A stretch of 35,562 bases of DNA from Syntrophomonadaceae bacterium (GCA_003554525.1 PWGO01000160.1:1-35562); one strand, 5' to 3'. Counted from the first letter of the stretch, positions 15,241-25,099 are shown. Notes: a model not told the origin generated them from the sequence alone. Numbers and translations: made by a program.

Positions 15241-16590
15241 CTATACCAGGTAAGAGATCTGGTTGCGTCCTTGCTCTTTAGCCGTGTAAAGGGCCCGGTC
15301 GCTTTTGTCAATTAATTCGGAGTAAGTAGTGTTCTGCTCTCCGGCGGGTATGGAAGAAACCCCCATGCTTATTGTAAGATTGCGGCCGGGTTGGGCTTCC
15401 TGCCCGGGGAAAGGATGGCTTTCGATAAGGTAGCGCAGCTTTTCTGCTACAATTAAACCTCCCTTGAGGTCTGTTTCGGTAAGAACAATTCCAAATTCTT
15501 CTCCACCGTAGCGGGCGGCCATATCTACAATACGGGTGTTCTGTTTTATAATCTGGCCTACAGTTTTAAGGACGGCATCTCCCTTGGGGTGCCCGTGGGT
15601 GTCATTGTAGTTTTTAAAGTGATCTATATCTCCAATAATCAGGGTAAGGGGATACTGGTACCTGCGGCAGCGGTTTATTTCCCGGTGGATAAATTCGTAG
15701 AAATATCCGTGGTTGTACAGGCCGGTGAGGCTGTCGGTAATGGCTCTTTCCACTGCCATCTGGTAGTCTTGTGTAATTTTTTCAAAGTGATATTTCTTGC
15801 GCAGGACAGATTTCATGCGTGCTTTTAGTTCATCGAAATTTACCGGCTTCTGTATGAAATCGTCTGCTCCTATTTCCAGTACTTTGAGCTTGCTTTCCGT
15901 GTCCGAAAGTCCGGATATTATAATTACTGGTACCTGCAGCAGTTCTTTTCTTTTCCTGATTTTCTGCAGCAATTTAATCCCGTCTATTTCCGGCAGCACC
16001 AGGTCTAAAAGAATTAAATCGGGGGTGTATTCCTGTATGTAATGGTAAGCTTCCTGCCCGTCGGCTGCACTCAGGACCTTGTATTCCATGGATAGAAGAA
16101 AATCATGCATTTTATGCCTTTCAATTTTATTATCCTCTACTACCAGGATAGTGGCGGTTTCTTCCTCCAGATTTTTTTTGTTTGGGGTAATAAACTCAAC
16201 TTCTTTTTCCTGGTAGAAAAAGAACAGGTTTTGCAGCCTTTTTATCCGGTAAAGTATCTCCGTTTTAGTGAGCGGGCGGTAAAGAAAGTCGTCGGGCTCG
16301 TAGGGCAGGGCGTTTACCATCTGTTTTTCCTCGCGTTCCAACAGGATTATAAAAGCGACATTGGGAGGGCGTACCAGGTAAGCTTCCGGGTCTTCCACCA
16401 GGTAGTCAATTATCACAATGTGGGGAGAAGCGTTGCTCATGGAAATTTCCCTGGCGTGCCTGAGGTTATCCGCTATTATGGTTTGGTAACCCTCTCCCTG
16501 CAGTATATTTTTCATGTACTGCCTTTCTACATTGTTACTGATTACAATGATGATCGTGATGCCGTTTTCGTTTTGATAAGAAGCATCCAT
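15241..16590 (-). CDS. Response regulator with two receiver domains and active-type GGDEF (diguanylate cyclase)
   Basis: Receiver 1 (about residues 10-120) is degenerate: it keeps a possible acceptor D62 in IVIIDYL but has lost the usual acidic pair near the N-terminus. Receiver 2 (147-265) is complete, with VVEDN, acceptor D196 in LILLDLVLPEIDG and K248 in IQKPV. The GGDEF domain (about 285-449) has DSLTGLYNHGYF, DIDHFKNYNDTHGH and RYGGEEF (362-366). An RIVD inhibitory site lies nine residues before the GGEEF motif, so product feedback is likely. The layout matches PleD-type regulators that make c-di-GMP when phosphorylated. ATG 16590 has only a weak GGGG site upstream. No kinase gene is adjacent, though the hybrid kinases in this window are candidates. 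Confidence 0.93.
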   Translation of the reverse strand: MDASYQNENGITIIIVISNNVERQYMKNILQGEGYQTIIADNLRHAREISMSNASPHIVIIDYLVEDPEAYLVRPPNVAFIILLEREEKQMVNALPYEPDDFLYRPLTKTEILYRIKRLQNLFFFYQEKEVEFITPNKKNLEEETATILVVEDNKIERHKMHDFLLSMEYKVLSAADGQEAYHYIQEYTPDLILLDLVLPEIDGIKLLQKIRKRKELLQVPVIIISGLSDTESKLKVLEIGADDFIQKPVNFDELKARMKSVLRKKYHFEKITQDYQMAVERAITDSLTGLYNHGYFYEFIHREINRCRRYQYPLTLIIGDIDHFKNYNDTHGHPKGDAVLKTVGQIIKQNTRIVDMAARYGGEEFGIVLTETDLKGGLIVAEKLRYLIESHPFPGQEAQPGRNLTISMGVSSIPAGEQNTTYSELIDKSDRALYTAKEQGRNQISYLV

Positions 16591-16898
16591 AAATGTAAAA
16601 CCCCATAACTTGTTTATTTTGTTTTTCTAATTAAACTACAGCATGGTTATTTTAATCGAGCCCGGTGTTAAAATATTTGACAGGAGCATTTTTATAATAT
16701 TATATATTATTTGACGTTTGGTTGGTTTTTTCCTTCTAGAACGGGCAATTCGTAGTAAATCAATTTTACCTGCCACCGGTTGGTGCATAAGTTTGAACTG
16801 GTTGCCCTTCAGAAAAAAGCCATAGAACCTTCCGGGTAAATAATCCGGCATAGTAATTTAAGATTTGAACTTACAAAGAGAGGGTGTATTGTTACCTG

Positions 16899-17498
16899 AT
16901 GTCATTTGCAAGTCTTTGGGTTGCTACCGCCAACAGGGGAAAGTTAGAGGAGATAAAAAAATTACTTGAAGACATGCCCGTGGAGGTGCGTTCTTTAAAC
17001 CAGATGGAAAAAGCCCCGGAAATAATAGAAGATGGGGAAACATTTGCTGAAAACGCGGTAAAAAAAGCGGAAGCTGTAACCCGGATGACCGCAGAAATTG
17101 CTTTGGCTGACGATTCCGGCCTGGAAGTCGATGCCCTGGAGGGGGCACCGGGGGTTTATTCTGCCCGCTTTGCCGGGGAAAAGGCCTTTGATGAAGAAAA
17201 CAATGAAAAGCTGCTGGAAATGTTAAAGGGAGTGGAGCAGGAAGAAAGAACGGCTCGTTTCCGCTGCGTTATTGCTGTTGCTGTGCCCGGGAAGGAGACG
17301 GTTACGGTAGAAGGCTGCTGCGAGGGAAAAATAGCTTATGAACCGCGGGGCACCAATGGATTTGGCTACGACCCGCTGTTTTATTACCCTTCGTTTGGGT
17401 GCACCCTGGCTCAGCTGAAACCGGAGGAAAAGAACCGCATCAGCCACCGGGGCAGGGCGCTGCAGGAAGCAAAAAAAGTTTTAGAGAACTTGCTTTAA
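16899..17498 (+). CDS. rdgB: XTP/dITP diphosphatase (RdgB/HAM1 family)
   Basis: Removes non-canonical purine nucleotides (XTP, dITP, ITP) by releasing pyrophosphate. Family motifs are intact: LWVATANRGKLEEIKKLL, DGETFAENAVKKAEAV, ADDSGLEVDALEGAPGVYS and GTNGFGYDPLFYYP. About 199 residues, a usual length. ATG 16899 places the SLWVATAN strand at the expected position; the only fair ribosome site, AGAGAGGG, is 14 bases away. An in-frame GTG at 16884 overlaps that site, so the exact start is uncertain. Upstream DNA (16591-16880) shows no supported gene. Confidence 0.95.
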   Translation: MSFASLWVATANRGKLEEIKKLLEDMPVEVRSLNQMEKAPEIIEDGETFAENAVKKAEAVTRMTAEIALADDSGLEVDALEGAPGVYSARFAGEKAFDEENNEKLLEMLKGVEQEERTARFRCVIAVAVPGKETVTVEGCCEGKIAYEPRGTNGFGYDPLFYYPSFGCTLAQLKPEEKNRISHRGRALQEAKKVLENLL

Positions 17499-17534
17499 GC
17501 TGAAATCGGAGGCTGGTTTCAGCTATTATTTTTG
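17498..17534 (+). terminator. First hairpin after rdgB
   Basis: AGCTGAAA pairs with TTTCAGCT and is followed by ATTATTTTT, directly at the rdgB stop codon. A second, stronger hairpin follows at 17547. Confidence 0.6.
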
Positions 17535-17546
17535 AAAATTCCCTTG

Positions 17547-17587
17547 ACAAGTCAAACCCCGCGTCGGCGGGGTTTGACTTGTTTTTG
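17547..17587 (+). terminator. Strong terminator between rdgB and tRNA-Gly
   Basis: A perfect 16-base stem, ACAAGTCAAACCCCGC with its complement, closes a GTCG loop and is followed by a T-run on the plus strand. It lies just past the 3' end of the opposing tRNA and may also aid its 3' processing. Confidence 0.85.
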
Positions 17588-17659
17588 GAGCGGGTGATGG
17601 GAATCGAACCCACGCGACTGGCTTGGAAGGCCAGGGCTCTACCACTGAGCTACACCCGC
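17586..17659 (-). tRNA. tRNA-Gly (anticodon TCC)
   Basis: On the minus strand the 7-bp acceptor GCGGGTG pairs with CACCCGC. D arm GTAGCTCAGTGGTAGAGC, anticodon stem CTGGC/GCCAG with loop CTTCCAA (anticodon TCC), and T arm with GGTTCGATTCC are all present. The discriminator is T and CCA is encoded (17588-17586). Length 74 with CCA. Confidence 0.97.
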
Positions 17660-17775
17660 CTGTCTGTAGTTTTATTACCTGCTTTGCGTAGTAAATTTTA
17701 TCATAGCCGTCCGGCTATTGCAAGGTTCAAAAACTATTAAGTAAGGAGAAATCATACCAGAAATGCAGAGCAATT

Positions 17776-18980
17776 TTATTGGTAGACTATAACTTTGTTT
17801 CTACCGGATTCTTTGGCGGCATACAGTGCCCGGTCGGCCTGCCGGATCAGCTCCTGTGTTTCCAATATTTGCCCTGGGCGGGAAGCGGATATACCCGCGC
17901 TGATTTTTATTTTAAGTTTAAGTTCGCCGTGGTACATATTTTTTTGTTCCACTTTTTGCCGGATATTTTCTGCTGTTAGTTTGGCCTCTTCATACGATTT
18001 TTCCGCTGATCTCCCCTGCACGACTTGTTTCCGCTTCTACCAGCTTGCTTTTGTGCAGGTGGTTTGCAGGGCCGTACCTGGCCCACAGTTTAAGTTTTTT
18101 CCTGGATCGTTCGATTTTTTCCCTTTGAGTTTTTTGTTCTCGCGGAGGAAGATGCTCCAACTCCTGGAGCATGTTTAAAGTGCGGTAAAAATAATATTGA
18201 GAAAACGGGTATAGAGCCGCTATAGCGTCCAAATAATGCCGGGCCGATTTTTCATTTTCAGCAGCCTCGTTTGTGTTTCCGAAGAGATAACAGAGCATCA
18301 TTTTGTAGGTATAGGCCAAACATAACCCTACCCTGTCGTTTAGTTTTTGGTGCACGGGGAGCATTTTATTTTCGCTGTACGCAGTGCCGTCAAGGTGGGT
18401 GGGGTCTTTGGAATGTCCTGCCAGATTATGTACTATCTGCATAAGCAACAGGGCATAGTGGTAAGGCAGCCGTTGTTTGAATTTCGTTTATTAGAGCCGA
18501 TTTCCCTACCCCCGGTGCACCGGTAACCGCGGTAACTGCCGGTTTCCCCTGTTCCATCATTTGCTCGAATCCTAAGATTAGCTCATTCATTTCTTCTTCT
18601 CGCCCTATTAGTTTGTAAGGGAGATTAAATTTTAAAGAAACATCATTGCTGCCTAGCGGGAAAGGTAATACCGTGTTTTTTTCTTTCAACTGTTCTTTGC
18701 AGTGCTGCAGGTCCGCCATAACACCAAAGGCATTCTGGTAGCGTTCTTCGGCCATCTTGGATAACAGCTTCATTACCAGGTCGGAAAGCGGCCCGGGTAT
18801 GCTGCTGTTTACTTCGCATGGAAGGATCGGTTGTTTTGCAATATGGGAATGTATAATTTCCATAGGATCATCGGAGATAAATCTTCCAGAACCAAGGCTA
18901 TACAAAACCTTGTTAATATGAAGGAGGGTAAACATAAACACAAGTGCTGCATTATTGTATGTGTGGTTTGAGTCTATCAC
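17776..18980 (-). pseudogene. Decayed tandem copy of the kinase-ATPase-GGDEF gene
   Basis: Three frames on the minus strand match successive parts of the intact protein encoded at 18991-23919. 18426-18980 matches its residues about 203-345 (DPMEIIHSHIA, LSDLVMKLLSKMAEERYQ, TGAPGVGKSALINEI). 17990-18480 matches about 1045-1190 in the repeat region (GLYPFSLYYFYRTLN-like ALYPFSQYYFYRTLN, KLKLWARYGP). 17776-18021 matches the last 75 residues of GGDEF (LIRQADRALYAAKESGRN). Two internal deletions, both out of frame, removed about 700 and 380 codons, and the kinase N-lobe is missing. It begins 10 bases after the intact gene's stop, so it arose by tandem duplication. No GGEEF motif remains, so it cannot make c-di-GMP. 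Confidence 0.9.
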
Positions 18981-18990
18981 AAATGTTCAA

Positions 18991-21900
18991 TTAACGATAG
19001 ATTTCTACCCTGTTTCTCCCTGTTTCTTTAGCCGTATAAAGGGCCCTGTCGGCTTGCCGGATTAGTTCTGTGGGTTCAATGGCCTGGTTCAGCCGGGTTG
19101 CGGTTAAGCCAATACTTATAGTGATATTTAACCTCTGGTTTTCGTGGTAAATGGTCTTATTTTCAACTTCCTTACGTATGGATTCTGCTATTTCTTTTGC
19201 TTCCGGGGGGGAGAATCCCGGGATAATTATAGTAAATTCTTCTCCCCCGTAACGGCATACCAGGTTTTTATCCGGGACTTGGTGTATAAGAATTTTGGCC
19301 AGTTCTTTTAAAACGGTGTCCCCGGCCTGATGCCCGTAAGTGTCGTTAACCGATTTAAAGTGATCTATATCCAGCATTAACAGGGTTACCACGTGCCTGC
19401 TGGTCCAGGCATTTTTTATCTCTTTTTCCAGGCAATAGTGGAAGTAGCGGTGGTTGATCAGGCCGGTAAGCCCGTCGCGCCGGGCCATCTCGAATAACTT
19501 GGCGTTTTCTATGGAAATAGCGGCCTGGGAAGACAGCACCTGCAGTAAAGCCAGGCGCTCGGGGGTAAAAACCCCGGTGGAAAGGTTGTTTTCCAGGTAG
19601 ACCACCCCGCTCATTTCGTTCTTCCTGCGGATGGGAGCACATAGTACCGATTTTATATTATTATCCCGGATATACGGGTCGGAAGCAAAACGCTCATCGG
19701 AGGGGGCATCGTCTAAGATTACGTTCTCCATGGTTTTGTAAACGTAAGATACTATATTAGTAGGCAGGTTATGGTAGGATTCAAAAGGCGTGGGTTGCAG
19801 AACCCGGACGCTGTTGTGGGTATCACTTTCTGCTTCCACGTACAGTTCTCCTTCTTCTTCAATAAAAATAATTCCACGCTCCGCCCCGGCGTTTTCAATG
19901 CCAATTTGCATCAAACTGCTTAATAGGCTGTCCATGGCAATTTCCCCGGAAACGGCCTGTAGCGACTTGATCACTGTCGTCATGTCCAGTTTCAGGTAAC
20001 TTTCTCCCGGGTTAGAAATAGTAGAAACAGAAAACAGGGTAGATAAACCGGGACCCTCGGTATCCCAGGAAGTTAATTCCTGGCCGTCCATTATTTCGTT
20101 CCAGTTTTCTTTAAGCTGTTCCACCTTAGAGGAGGCTCCCCACCGGGAGTAACACCGGCTAGCCCTGGAGATGTAGAAAGCAGCCAAATCGTGAAGGTTT
20201 CTTTCCCAGTAGTATAGCGCAGTTAATTCACAGGCCAGGGCTTCATCCTGCAAGAAGCCGTTTTTTTGGGCTCCCGAAATGGAATTATGGTATAAATCTT
20301 CCGCCTGGAGGTAATTTGATTGGGATTTTTGTATTTCCGCTTCTACCAGGTCGCTTTTGTGCTGGTGATTTTGTGGCCCGTGTTTGGCCCAAAGTCTTAG
20401 CTTTTTTTGAGAGCGCTCTATTTTCTTCCATTCTTCTTTCTTCTGCCGCGGGGGAAAGCTGTTTATTATCCTCAGTTTGTTTAAAGTGCGATAAAAGTAA
20501 TACAGGGAAAATGGGTAAAGCCCGGAAATACTATTAAGGTAGCGTCGGGCTAATTTTTCATTTTTGGCTGCTTCAGGGGTTTTTCCGAAAATGTAACAGA
20601 CCATCTGCTTGTAAATATAGGTGATAGCCAAACCGGCCATGTCGTTATACTTTTGATGCAAGGGTATCATTTCTTCTTCGTGGTAGCGGGGCCCGTTCAG
20701 TACCTGTGGTTCTTCCGGGCCGGTGGTCAGGTTGTATATTACCTGCAGAAGCATTAAAGCATAGTTTGAAGGGACCTGCTGGTTATACTTTATAAATACC
20801 TGGTAGTAAGAATCAATTTCTTCATACAGGTGGTTTAAATCTTTTCCCGAAGCAAAACCCTGGAGGGTTAACTGTACTGCCGAATAAGCGGCGTGTTCCA
20901 GGTCACCAAGTTCAAAGCCCTGGTAGTACACCTCCTCCAGTTTTTTGTAAGGGATTCGCAGGTGATCTCTCCAGTGTAAAGTCATGGCATTAACCATATA
21001 GTCCGTTTTTATTTCTTCAGCTTGCAGCTGTTTTTTTAATTGCAGGGCCAGGTCTCCAAAGCGAAACGCTTCTTGCAACCGGCTCATAGAGAAAAGCACT
21101 ACGGTATAGCAGGCCAGCCAGTAAGGGGTATGCACGTTTAATCCTGAGTTTATGGATAAACGGACCATCTTTAAGGTAAGAGTAGTAACCTCCCGGGTAT
21201 ATCCGCCCACGTAGAGAGCAAAAACAGCGTTGGTGGCAATCCTGATTGCAGCGATATGATAAGGGTCTTTCATCTTCGGAAGCTCCAGGATGTTTTGATT
21301 GCTTTTGCCCTGTAGTGCCTTTTGTGTCAGGTGCAGTTCCCAGGCAATTCTTGCCCCGGAAATTTTGCGAGGATGCTTTATGCCCAGGGAATCAAGCACA
21401 TTAAAGGTGTGGTTTGCCGCTTCTTGTAGCCTGCCCTGGAAATGGTATCCTTGAATTTGTACTTCGTAGACGTCAATACAATCCAGCTGGGAAACAGCGT
21501 TTTTTGTTACCACCCTGATGTAGTGATCCATATTGGAAAAATCGCCGTTGAGGTAAGCGGCGCGGGCTGCTTCAGTGTAGAGCTTCAAGGCCAGATCATA
21601 GTGTTGTTGCCAGCATGATTCCGGGTTAAGGAGGCTTATCCCGGTAACCAGGTATTCCAGTGAAGAAGAAAAGGCGGCCGAATCTCGCGCTTTTTCTCCG
21701 GCGATCAGGTTTAACCGGGCCAGCTCTTCCAATTTAAACTCTTCTTTTGTTTCCTCTATCTCCTCTCTTCCTGTATTAATCTGGTTTACTATGTAAAATA
21801 TTTTTTGGGAAAGCTCTTCCTTAGGCGTGCAGTTGTAAATATATCTTCCTATCCTGTAGTGCGTTTTCTTTTTGTCTTTTTCATCCATTTGTGAATAGGC

Positions 21901-23919
21901 TGCCTCCTGGATGCGGTCATGCAGGAAATAACACATATCTTTGTCAAAGTAGATAAGGCCGTCATCCAGGGCGGGATTCAAGTCCTGAAGGATAGGCTCT
22001 ATGGGTTTATCCATAATCACAGAAACAGTTTCCAGATCAAACCTGTTGCCCATACAGGCTCCTGCTTTAAGTGCTTCCCTGGTAGGTTCCGGAAATTCGA
22101 AAATTTTTCCGGACATTAGTTCCACAACGTTGTCGGTAACGTGCAGGTTTTGAATTTTATCCTCGTACCATATCCACCCTTTTACGGGATCCAGCTCCAG
22201 CAGATTCTTGTGATAAAGATTTTTTAAAAACTGGTTAACAAAAAAGGGATTACCCCTGGTTTTAGAATAAACCAGCTCGGTTAGTGAACTAACTGCTTCT
22301 TCTTCAAGCCGCAGGAAATCGGCAATAAGGTTATTTACTTTTTCCCTGGACAATGGCTGCAGGTCAAGCTTTTTTATTTCCATTTCGCTGGTTTCCAGCT
22401 GGTAAAGAGTGCGGACCAGGGGGTGGCTTTCTTCTACTTCGTTGTTGCGGTAAGCAAGCAGAAGCCAGAGGTGTCCTTTTTCCATGTTGGAAAGTAGTTT
22501 TTCCAGGAAAAGCAGGCTCGCCGTGTCCGCCCACTGCAGATCATCCAGGAAAAGCACCAGCGGATGTGAGTGTTCCGTAAATACCTTTATAAAATTTATA
22601 AACACATGGTTAAAGCGGTTACGGGCCGCTTCCGGGTCTAGCTCCGGTATTTCGGGCTGCGGCCCGATAATATATTCCAGTGTGGGTATTACCTCGGTAA
22701 TCACTTTTCCGCTGGAGCCCAGCACTTCTTGAATTTTAATTTTCCATGCCTCGGAATGCTCCCTGGGTTCAGCCAGGAGTTGGGATATTAGCCCCTTAAA
22801 AGCCTGGATCATTGCGTTGTAGGGTACATCTCGCCTGAATTGCTCATATTTGCCGGTGATGAAATATCCCCGGCTGGCGGTTACCGGTTTATAGATTTCG
22901 TTTATCAGGGCTGATTTCCCTACTCCCGGTTGGCCGGTTACTACCGTGGTAACCGGTTTCCCCTGCTCCATCATGCATTCAAAACCTTCCATAAGCCGAG
23001 AAATTTCTGTTTCGCGCCCTATAAGCTTATAAGGTATGTTGAACTTCAGGGATATATCTTTAGTTGCCAGCAAAAAATTATCTATGGCACCGTTGTTACT
23101 CAGCTGCTCTTTGCAGTATTGCAGGTCAGCCATGACACCGAAAGCGCTCTGGTATCGTTCTTCGGCCATTTTGGATAAAAGCTTCATTACCAGGTCGGAA
23201 AGAGGACGGGGAATCTCGGGGTTTATATCACGGGGAGGAACCGGTTGCCTGGCTATATGGGAATGGATGATTTCCATTGGATCCTGGGAATAAAAAGGAG
23301 TGGTGCCGGTTAGCAGCTGGTAAAAAGTAATCCCGAGGGCGTAGAGGTCGGTCCTGTAATCTATAGCCCGGTTTATGCGCCCGGTCTGTTCCGGTGCCAT
23401 ATACAGCAGAGTCCCGGAAATAACTTCAGGGTTGTAGATCTCTTCGTGTTCGTGAGTAATAAGGTGCGAAATGCCGAAGTCGGTGATTTTGCACTTGCTC
23501 CATTCTTTGCCAATCAGGATGTTAGCCGGTTTGATATCTTTATGTATTACCCCGCTTTTATGTAGTTTTCCCAGTGTTTCTGAAAGGCGGAGGGCTATAT
23601 CCAGAAAAGTTTCTGTACTTAATTCCTGGTTGTCTAAACATTCCTGTAAAGAAAGTGCGTTGAAATCTTCCAGCACCAGGGCTATGCTGTCTTCGTAGTT
23701 TATCAAATCATAGGTTTTAATAATACCTTCAATATCCAGGTCTTTAATAATTTCATATTCTTGCTTAAACCTTGCTATGTCTGAAGAAGAAGGGGAATGA
23801 GAACGCATAAGCTTGATTACCACCGGTTCGCCATCTTCAATTCTGTTAGCCCGGTAGATCATGGAATGCCTGGTGTCTTTTATTTTTTCCTTTATGGAAT
23901 AATTCCCTATGGTTTTCAT
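18991..23919 (-). CDS. Giant Ser/Thr kinase - AAA/STAND ATPase - helical repeat - GAF - GGDEF protein
   Basis: 1642 residues. Kinase domain 1-275: ATP lysine in VVIK (36), HKDIKPAN (D128), DFG (145-149) and GTLLYMAPEQ, all apparently active. ATPase 298-about 640: GQPGVGKSA (329-337) and Walker B LVLFLDDLQWAD (454-465), as in large STAND-type regulators. A long helical, probably TPR-like region spans about 700-1270. GAF (about 1300-1475) includes NIKSVLCAPIRR and GVVYLENN. GGDEF 1482-1642 has RYGGEEF with an intact active motif but PDKN where the RxxD inhibitory site would be, so it may lack product feedback. Similar kinase-ATPase-GAF proteins often end in a histidine kinase; here the output is c-di-GMP. 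ATG 23919 follows AAGGTGGT. Monocistronic before the duplication downstream. Confidence 0.93.
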   Translation of the reverse strand: MKTIGNYSIKEKIKDTRHSMIYRANRIEDGEPVVIKLMRSHSPSSSDIARFKQEYEIIKDLDIEGIIKTYDLINYEDSIALVLEDFNALSLQECLDNQELSTETFLDIALRLSETLGKLHKSGVIHKDIKPANILIGKEWSKCKITDFGISHLITHEHEEIYNPEVISGTLLYMAPEQTGRINRAIDYRTDLYALGITFYQLLTGTTPFYSQDPMEIIHSHIARQPVPPRDINPEIPRPLSDLVMKLLSKMAEERYQSAFGVMADLQYCKEQLSNNGAIDNFLLATKDISLKFNIPYKLIGRETEISRLMEGFECMMEQGKPVTTVVTGQPGVGKSALINEIYKPVTASRGYFITGKYEQFRRDVPYNAMIQAFKGLISQLLAEPREHSEAWKIKIQEVLGSSGKVITEVIPTLEYIIGPQPEIPELDPEAARNRFNHVFINFIKVFTEHSHPLVLFLDDLQWADTASLLFLEKLLSNMEKGHLWLLLAYRNNEVEESHPLVRTLYQLETSEMEIKKLDLQPLSREKVNNLIADFLRLEEEAVSSLTELVYSKTRGNPFFVNQFLKNLYHKNLLELDPVKGWIWYEDKIQNLHVTDNVVELMSGKIFEFPEPTREALKAGACMGNRFDLETVSVIMDKPIEPILQDLNPALDDGLIYFDKDMCYFLHDRIQEAAYSQMDEKDKKKTHYRIGRYIYNCTPKEELSQKIFYIVNQINTGREEIEETKEEFKLEELARLNLIAGEKARDSAAFSSSLEYLVTGISLLNPESCWQQHYDLALKLYTEAARAAYLNGDFSNMDHYIRVVTKNAVSQLDCIDVYEVQIQGYHFQGRLQEAANHTFNVLDSLGIKHPRKISGARIAWELHLTQKALQGKSNQNILELPKMKDPYHIAAIRIATNAVFALYVGGYTREVTTLTLKMVRLSINSGLNVHTPYWLACYTVVLFSMSRLQEAFRFGDLALQLKKQLQAEEIKTDYMVNAMTLHWRDHLRIPYKKLEEVYYQGFELGDLEHAAYSAVQLTLQGFASGKDLNHLYEEIDSYYQVFIKYNQQVPSNYALMLLQVIYNLTTGPEEPQVLNGPRYHEEEMIPLHQKYNDMAGLAITYIYKQMVCYIFGKTPEAAKNEKLARRYLNSISGLYPFSLYYFYRTLNKLRIINSFPPRQKKEEWKKIERSQKKLRLWAKHGPQNHQHKSDLVEAEIQKSQSNYLQAEDLYHNSISGAQKNGFLQDEALACELTALYYWERNLHDLAAFYISRASRCYSRWGASSKVEQLKENWNEIMDGQELTSWDTEGPGLSTLFSVSTISNPGESYLKLDMTTVIKSLQAVSGEIAMDSLLSSLMQIGIENAGAERGIIFIEEEGELYVEAESDTHNSVRVLQPTPFESYHNLPTNIVSYVYKTMENVILDDAPSDERFASDPYIRDNNIKSVLCAPIRRKNEMSGVVYLENNLSTGVFTPERLALLQVLSSQAAISIENAKLFEMARRDGLTGLINHRYFHYCLEKEIKNAWTSRHVVTLLMLDIDHFKSVNDTYGHQAGDTVLKELAKILIHQVPDKNLVCRYGGEEFTIIIPGFSPPEAKEIAESIRKEVENKTIYHENQRLNITISIGLTATRLNQAIEPTELIRQADRALYTAKETGRNRVEIYR

Positions 23920-23973
23920 TCGGCACCACCTTTCAAGCGGAGTTGGCTTATAAAGTATATGGTTAATTAAATA

Positions 23974-23996
23974 TTCGACATGAAAATTTAGAATCC
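23974..23996 (-). promoter_or_regulatory. GGATT-N11-TGTCGAA motif (copy 3), Spo0A-box-like
   Basis: On the minus strand GGATT (23996-23992), 11 bases, TGTCGAA (23980-23974), 54 bases before the start of the kinase-GGDEF gene. A TATACT lies downstream of it, placed so that the box would overlap its -35 region, as in some Spo0A-activated promoters. Confidence 0.6.
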
Positions 23997-24105
23997 TATG
24001 ATTTGTGCAAAATTTTATTTATTAAAAGGGGAGGGGGTGGTGACGTGCCCACTTTTTAAATTGCAATTATGGTTTAGCTGAAGAGGCCTTCTATTTATAA
24101 AACAT

Positions 24106-24168
24106 GGTTTGTCTCTCATTTGCAGGAGAATAAGGGATTTAATATAATATGTTATATGTGTAATAGCC
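24106..24168 (+). promoter_or_regulatory. Repeated promoter-like element, copy A
   Basis: Contains TTGCAG (24120-24125), 17 bases, TATAAT (24143-24148). The block from GGTTTGTCTCTCATTTGCAG through TGTGTAATAGC is repeated nearly exactly at 25515. It points toward the NYN-domain gene 227 bases further on. The conserved spacer shows it is a duplicated segment and not just two similar promoters. Confidence 0.6.
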
Positions 24169-24394
24169 TTTACTTCTAAGGGAAGACCTGCTTTTAAGCG
24201 CTTTTTCACCATCACCTAAATATCGGCATTTATGCCATTATTCAACATCTATGCTTGTTATTTTCAATAATGATTTTTCAACAAGCTTTCAAAAAACAAT
24301 GTTGTATTATTTTCCACAAAAAGTATCAATTTTGAAGGAGATTAGATAAATTTATAGAAATTCATTATAGTAAAATAGTCATTAGGAGACAAAA

Positions 24395-24949
24395 ATGAGT
24401 GATAAGGTTGCAATTTTTATTGATGGTGGATACCTGGATAAAGTTCTTCAAAATGAGTTTAGTTATGCAAAAATAGATTATCAAAAGCTTGCCAGTTGGA
24501 TGAGTAATAATGTTTCTATATTTAGAACTTACTATTATAATTGCTTACCATATCAGAGTAATCCACCTACAAAAGAAGAAAGTGAGAGATTTTCTCGACG
24601 GCAAAAATTTCATCTTAGCTTAAATAAACTTCCTCATTTTGAAGTTAGAGAAGGGAAACTAGAATACCGTGGATATAGTGCTGATAATTCGCCAATTTTT
24701 GTTCAAAAACGGGTTGATATTTTGCTTGGCGTAGATATAGTACTATTATCTTCAAAGCAGCGAATCACTCATGCTAGTATATTCGCAGGTGATAGCGATT
24801 TTCTTCCAGCGATTGAAATCGCAAAAAACGAAGGAGTTCTGATTAATTTATTCCACAGCAAGATATATTTACCCCACGATGATTTATGGCAAGTCGCTGA
24901 TGATAGAATTGAAATTACAGAAGAAGTAATAAATAATATTTTGAGATAG
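24395..24949 (+). CDS. NYN-domain (LabA/DUF88-like) putative nuclease
   Basis: 184 residues with the acidic pattern of the NYN/PIN-like nuclease fold: VAIFIDGGYLDKVL (first Asp), then QKRVDILLGVDIVLLS and ASIFAGDSDFLPAIEIAKNE (GDSDF). The strand-terminal VLINLFHSK also fits. LabA/DUF88 proteins are metal-dependent RNases or RNA-binding proteins; no substrate can be told from sequence. ATG 24395 follows AGGAGA. Base composition is clearly more AT-rich than the flanking signalling genes. It sits between the two copies of the repeated promoter-like element, which suggests acquisition by transfer. No toxin-antitoxin partner is evident. Confidence 0.8.
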   Translation: MSDKVAIFIDGGYLDKVLQNEFSYAKIDYQKLASWMSNNVSIFRTYYYNCLPYQSNPPTKEESERFSRRQKFHLSLNKLPHFEVREGKLEYRGYSADNSPIFVQKRVDILLGVDIVLLSSKQRITHASIFAGDSDFLPAIEIAKNEGVLINLFHSKIYLPHDDLWQVADDRIEITEEVINNILR

Positions 24950-25044
24950 CAAACCTGCATTGACATAATTGATACTGGGTAATATAATATATGTAGAGAA
25001 TGCTTCCTGGCGTTCGAAAGGATGTCAGGGTAGAATTAAGGAGT

Positions 25045-25076
25045 AACCCCGTTTAAACACGGGGTTATTTACTTTT
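25045..25076 (+). terminator. Terminator after the NYN gene
   Basis: AACCCCGT pairs with ACGGGGTT around TTAAAC, followed by a T-rich run. It lies 95 bases past the stop codon. Confidence 0.75.
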
Positions 25077-25099
25077 TACTTTTATAGAAGGGAAAAACT

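Noticed and set aside
16636-16851. 71-codon minus-strand frame between the GGDEF regulator and rdgB
   Set aside because: No ribosome binding site, no recognisable motif, low-complexity end.
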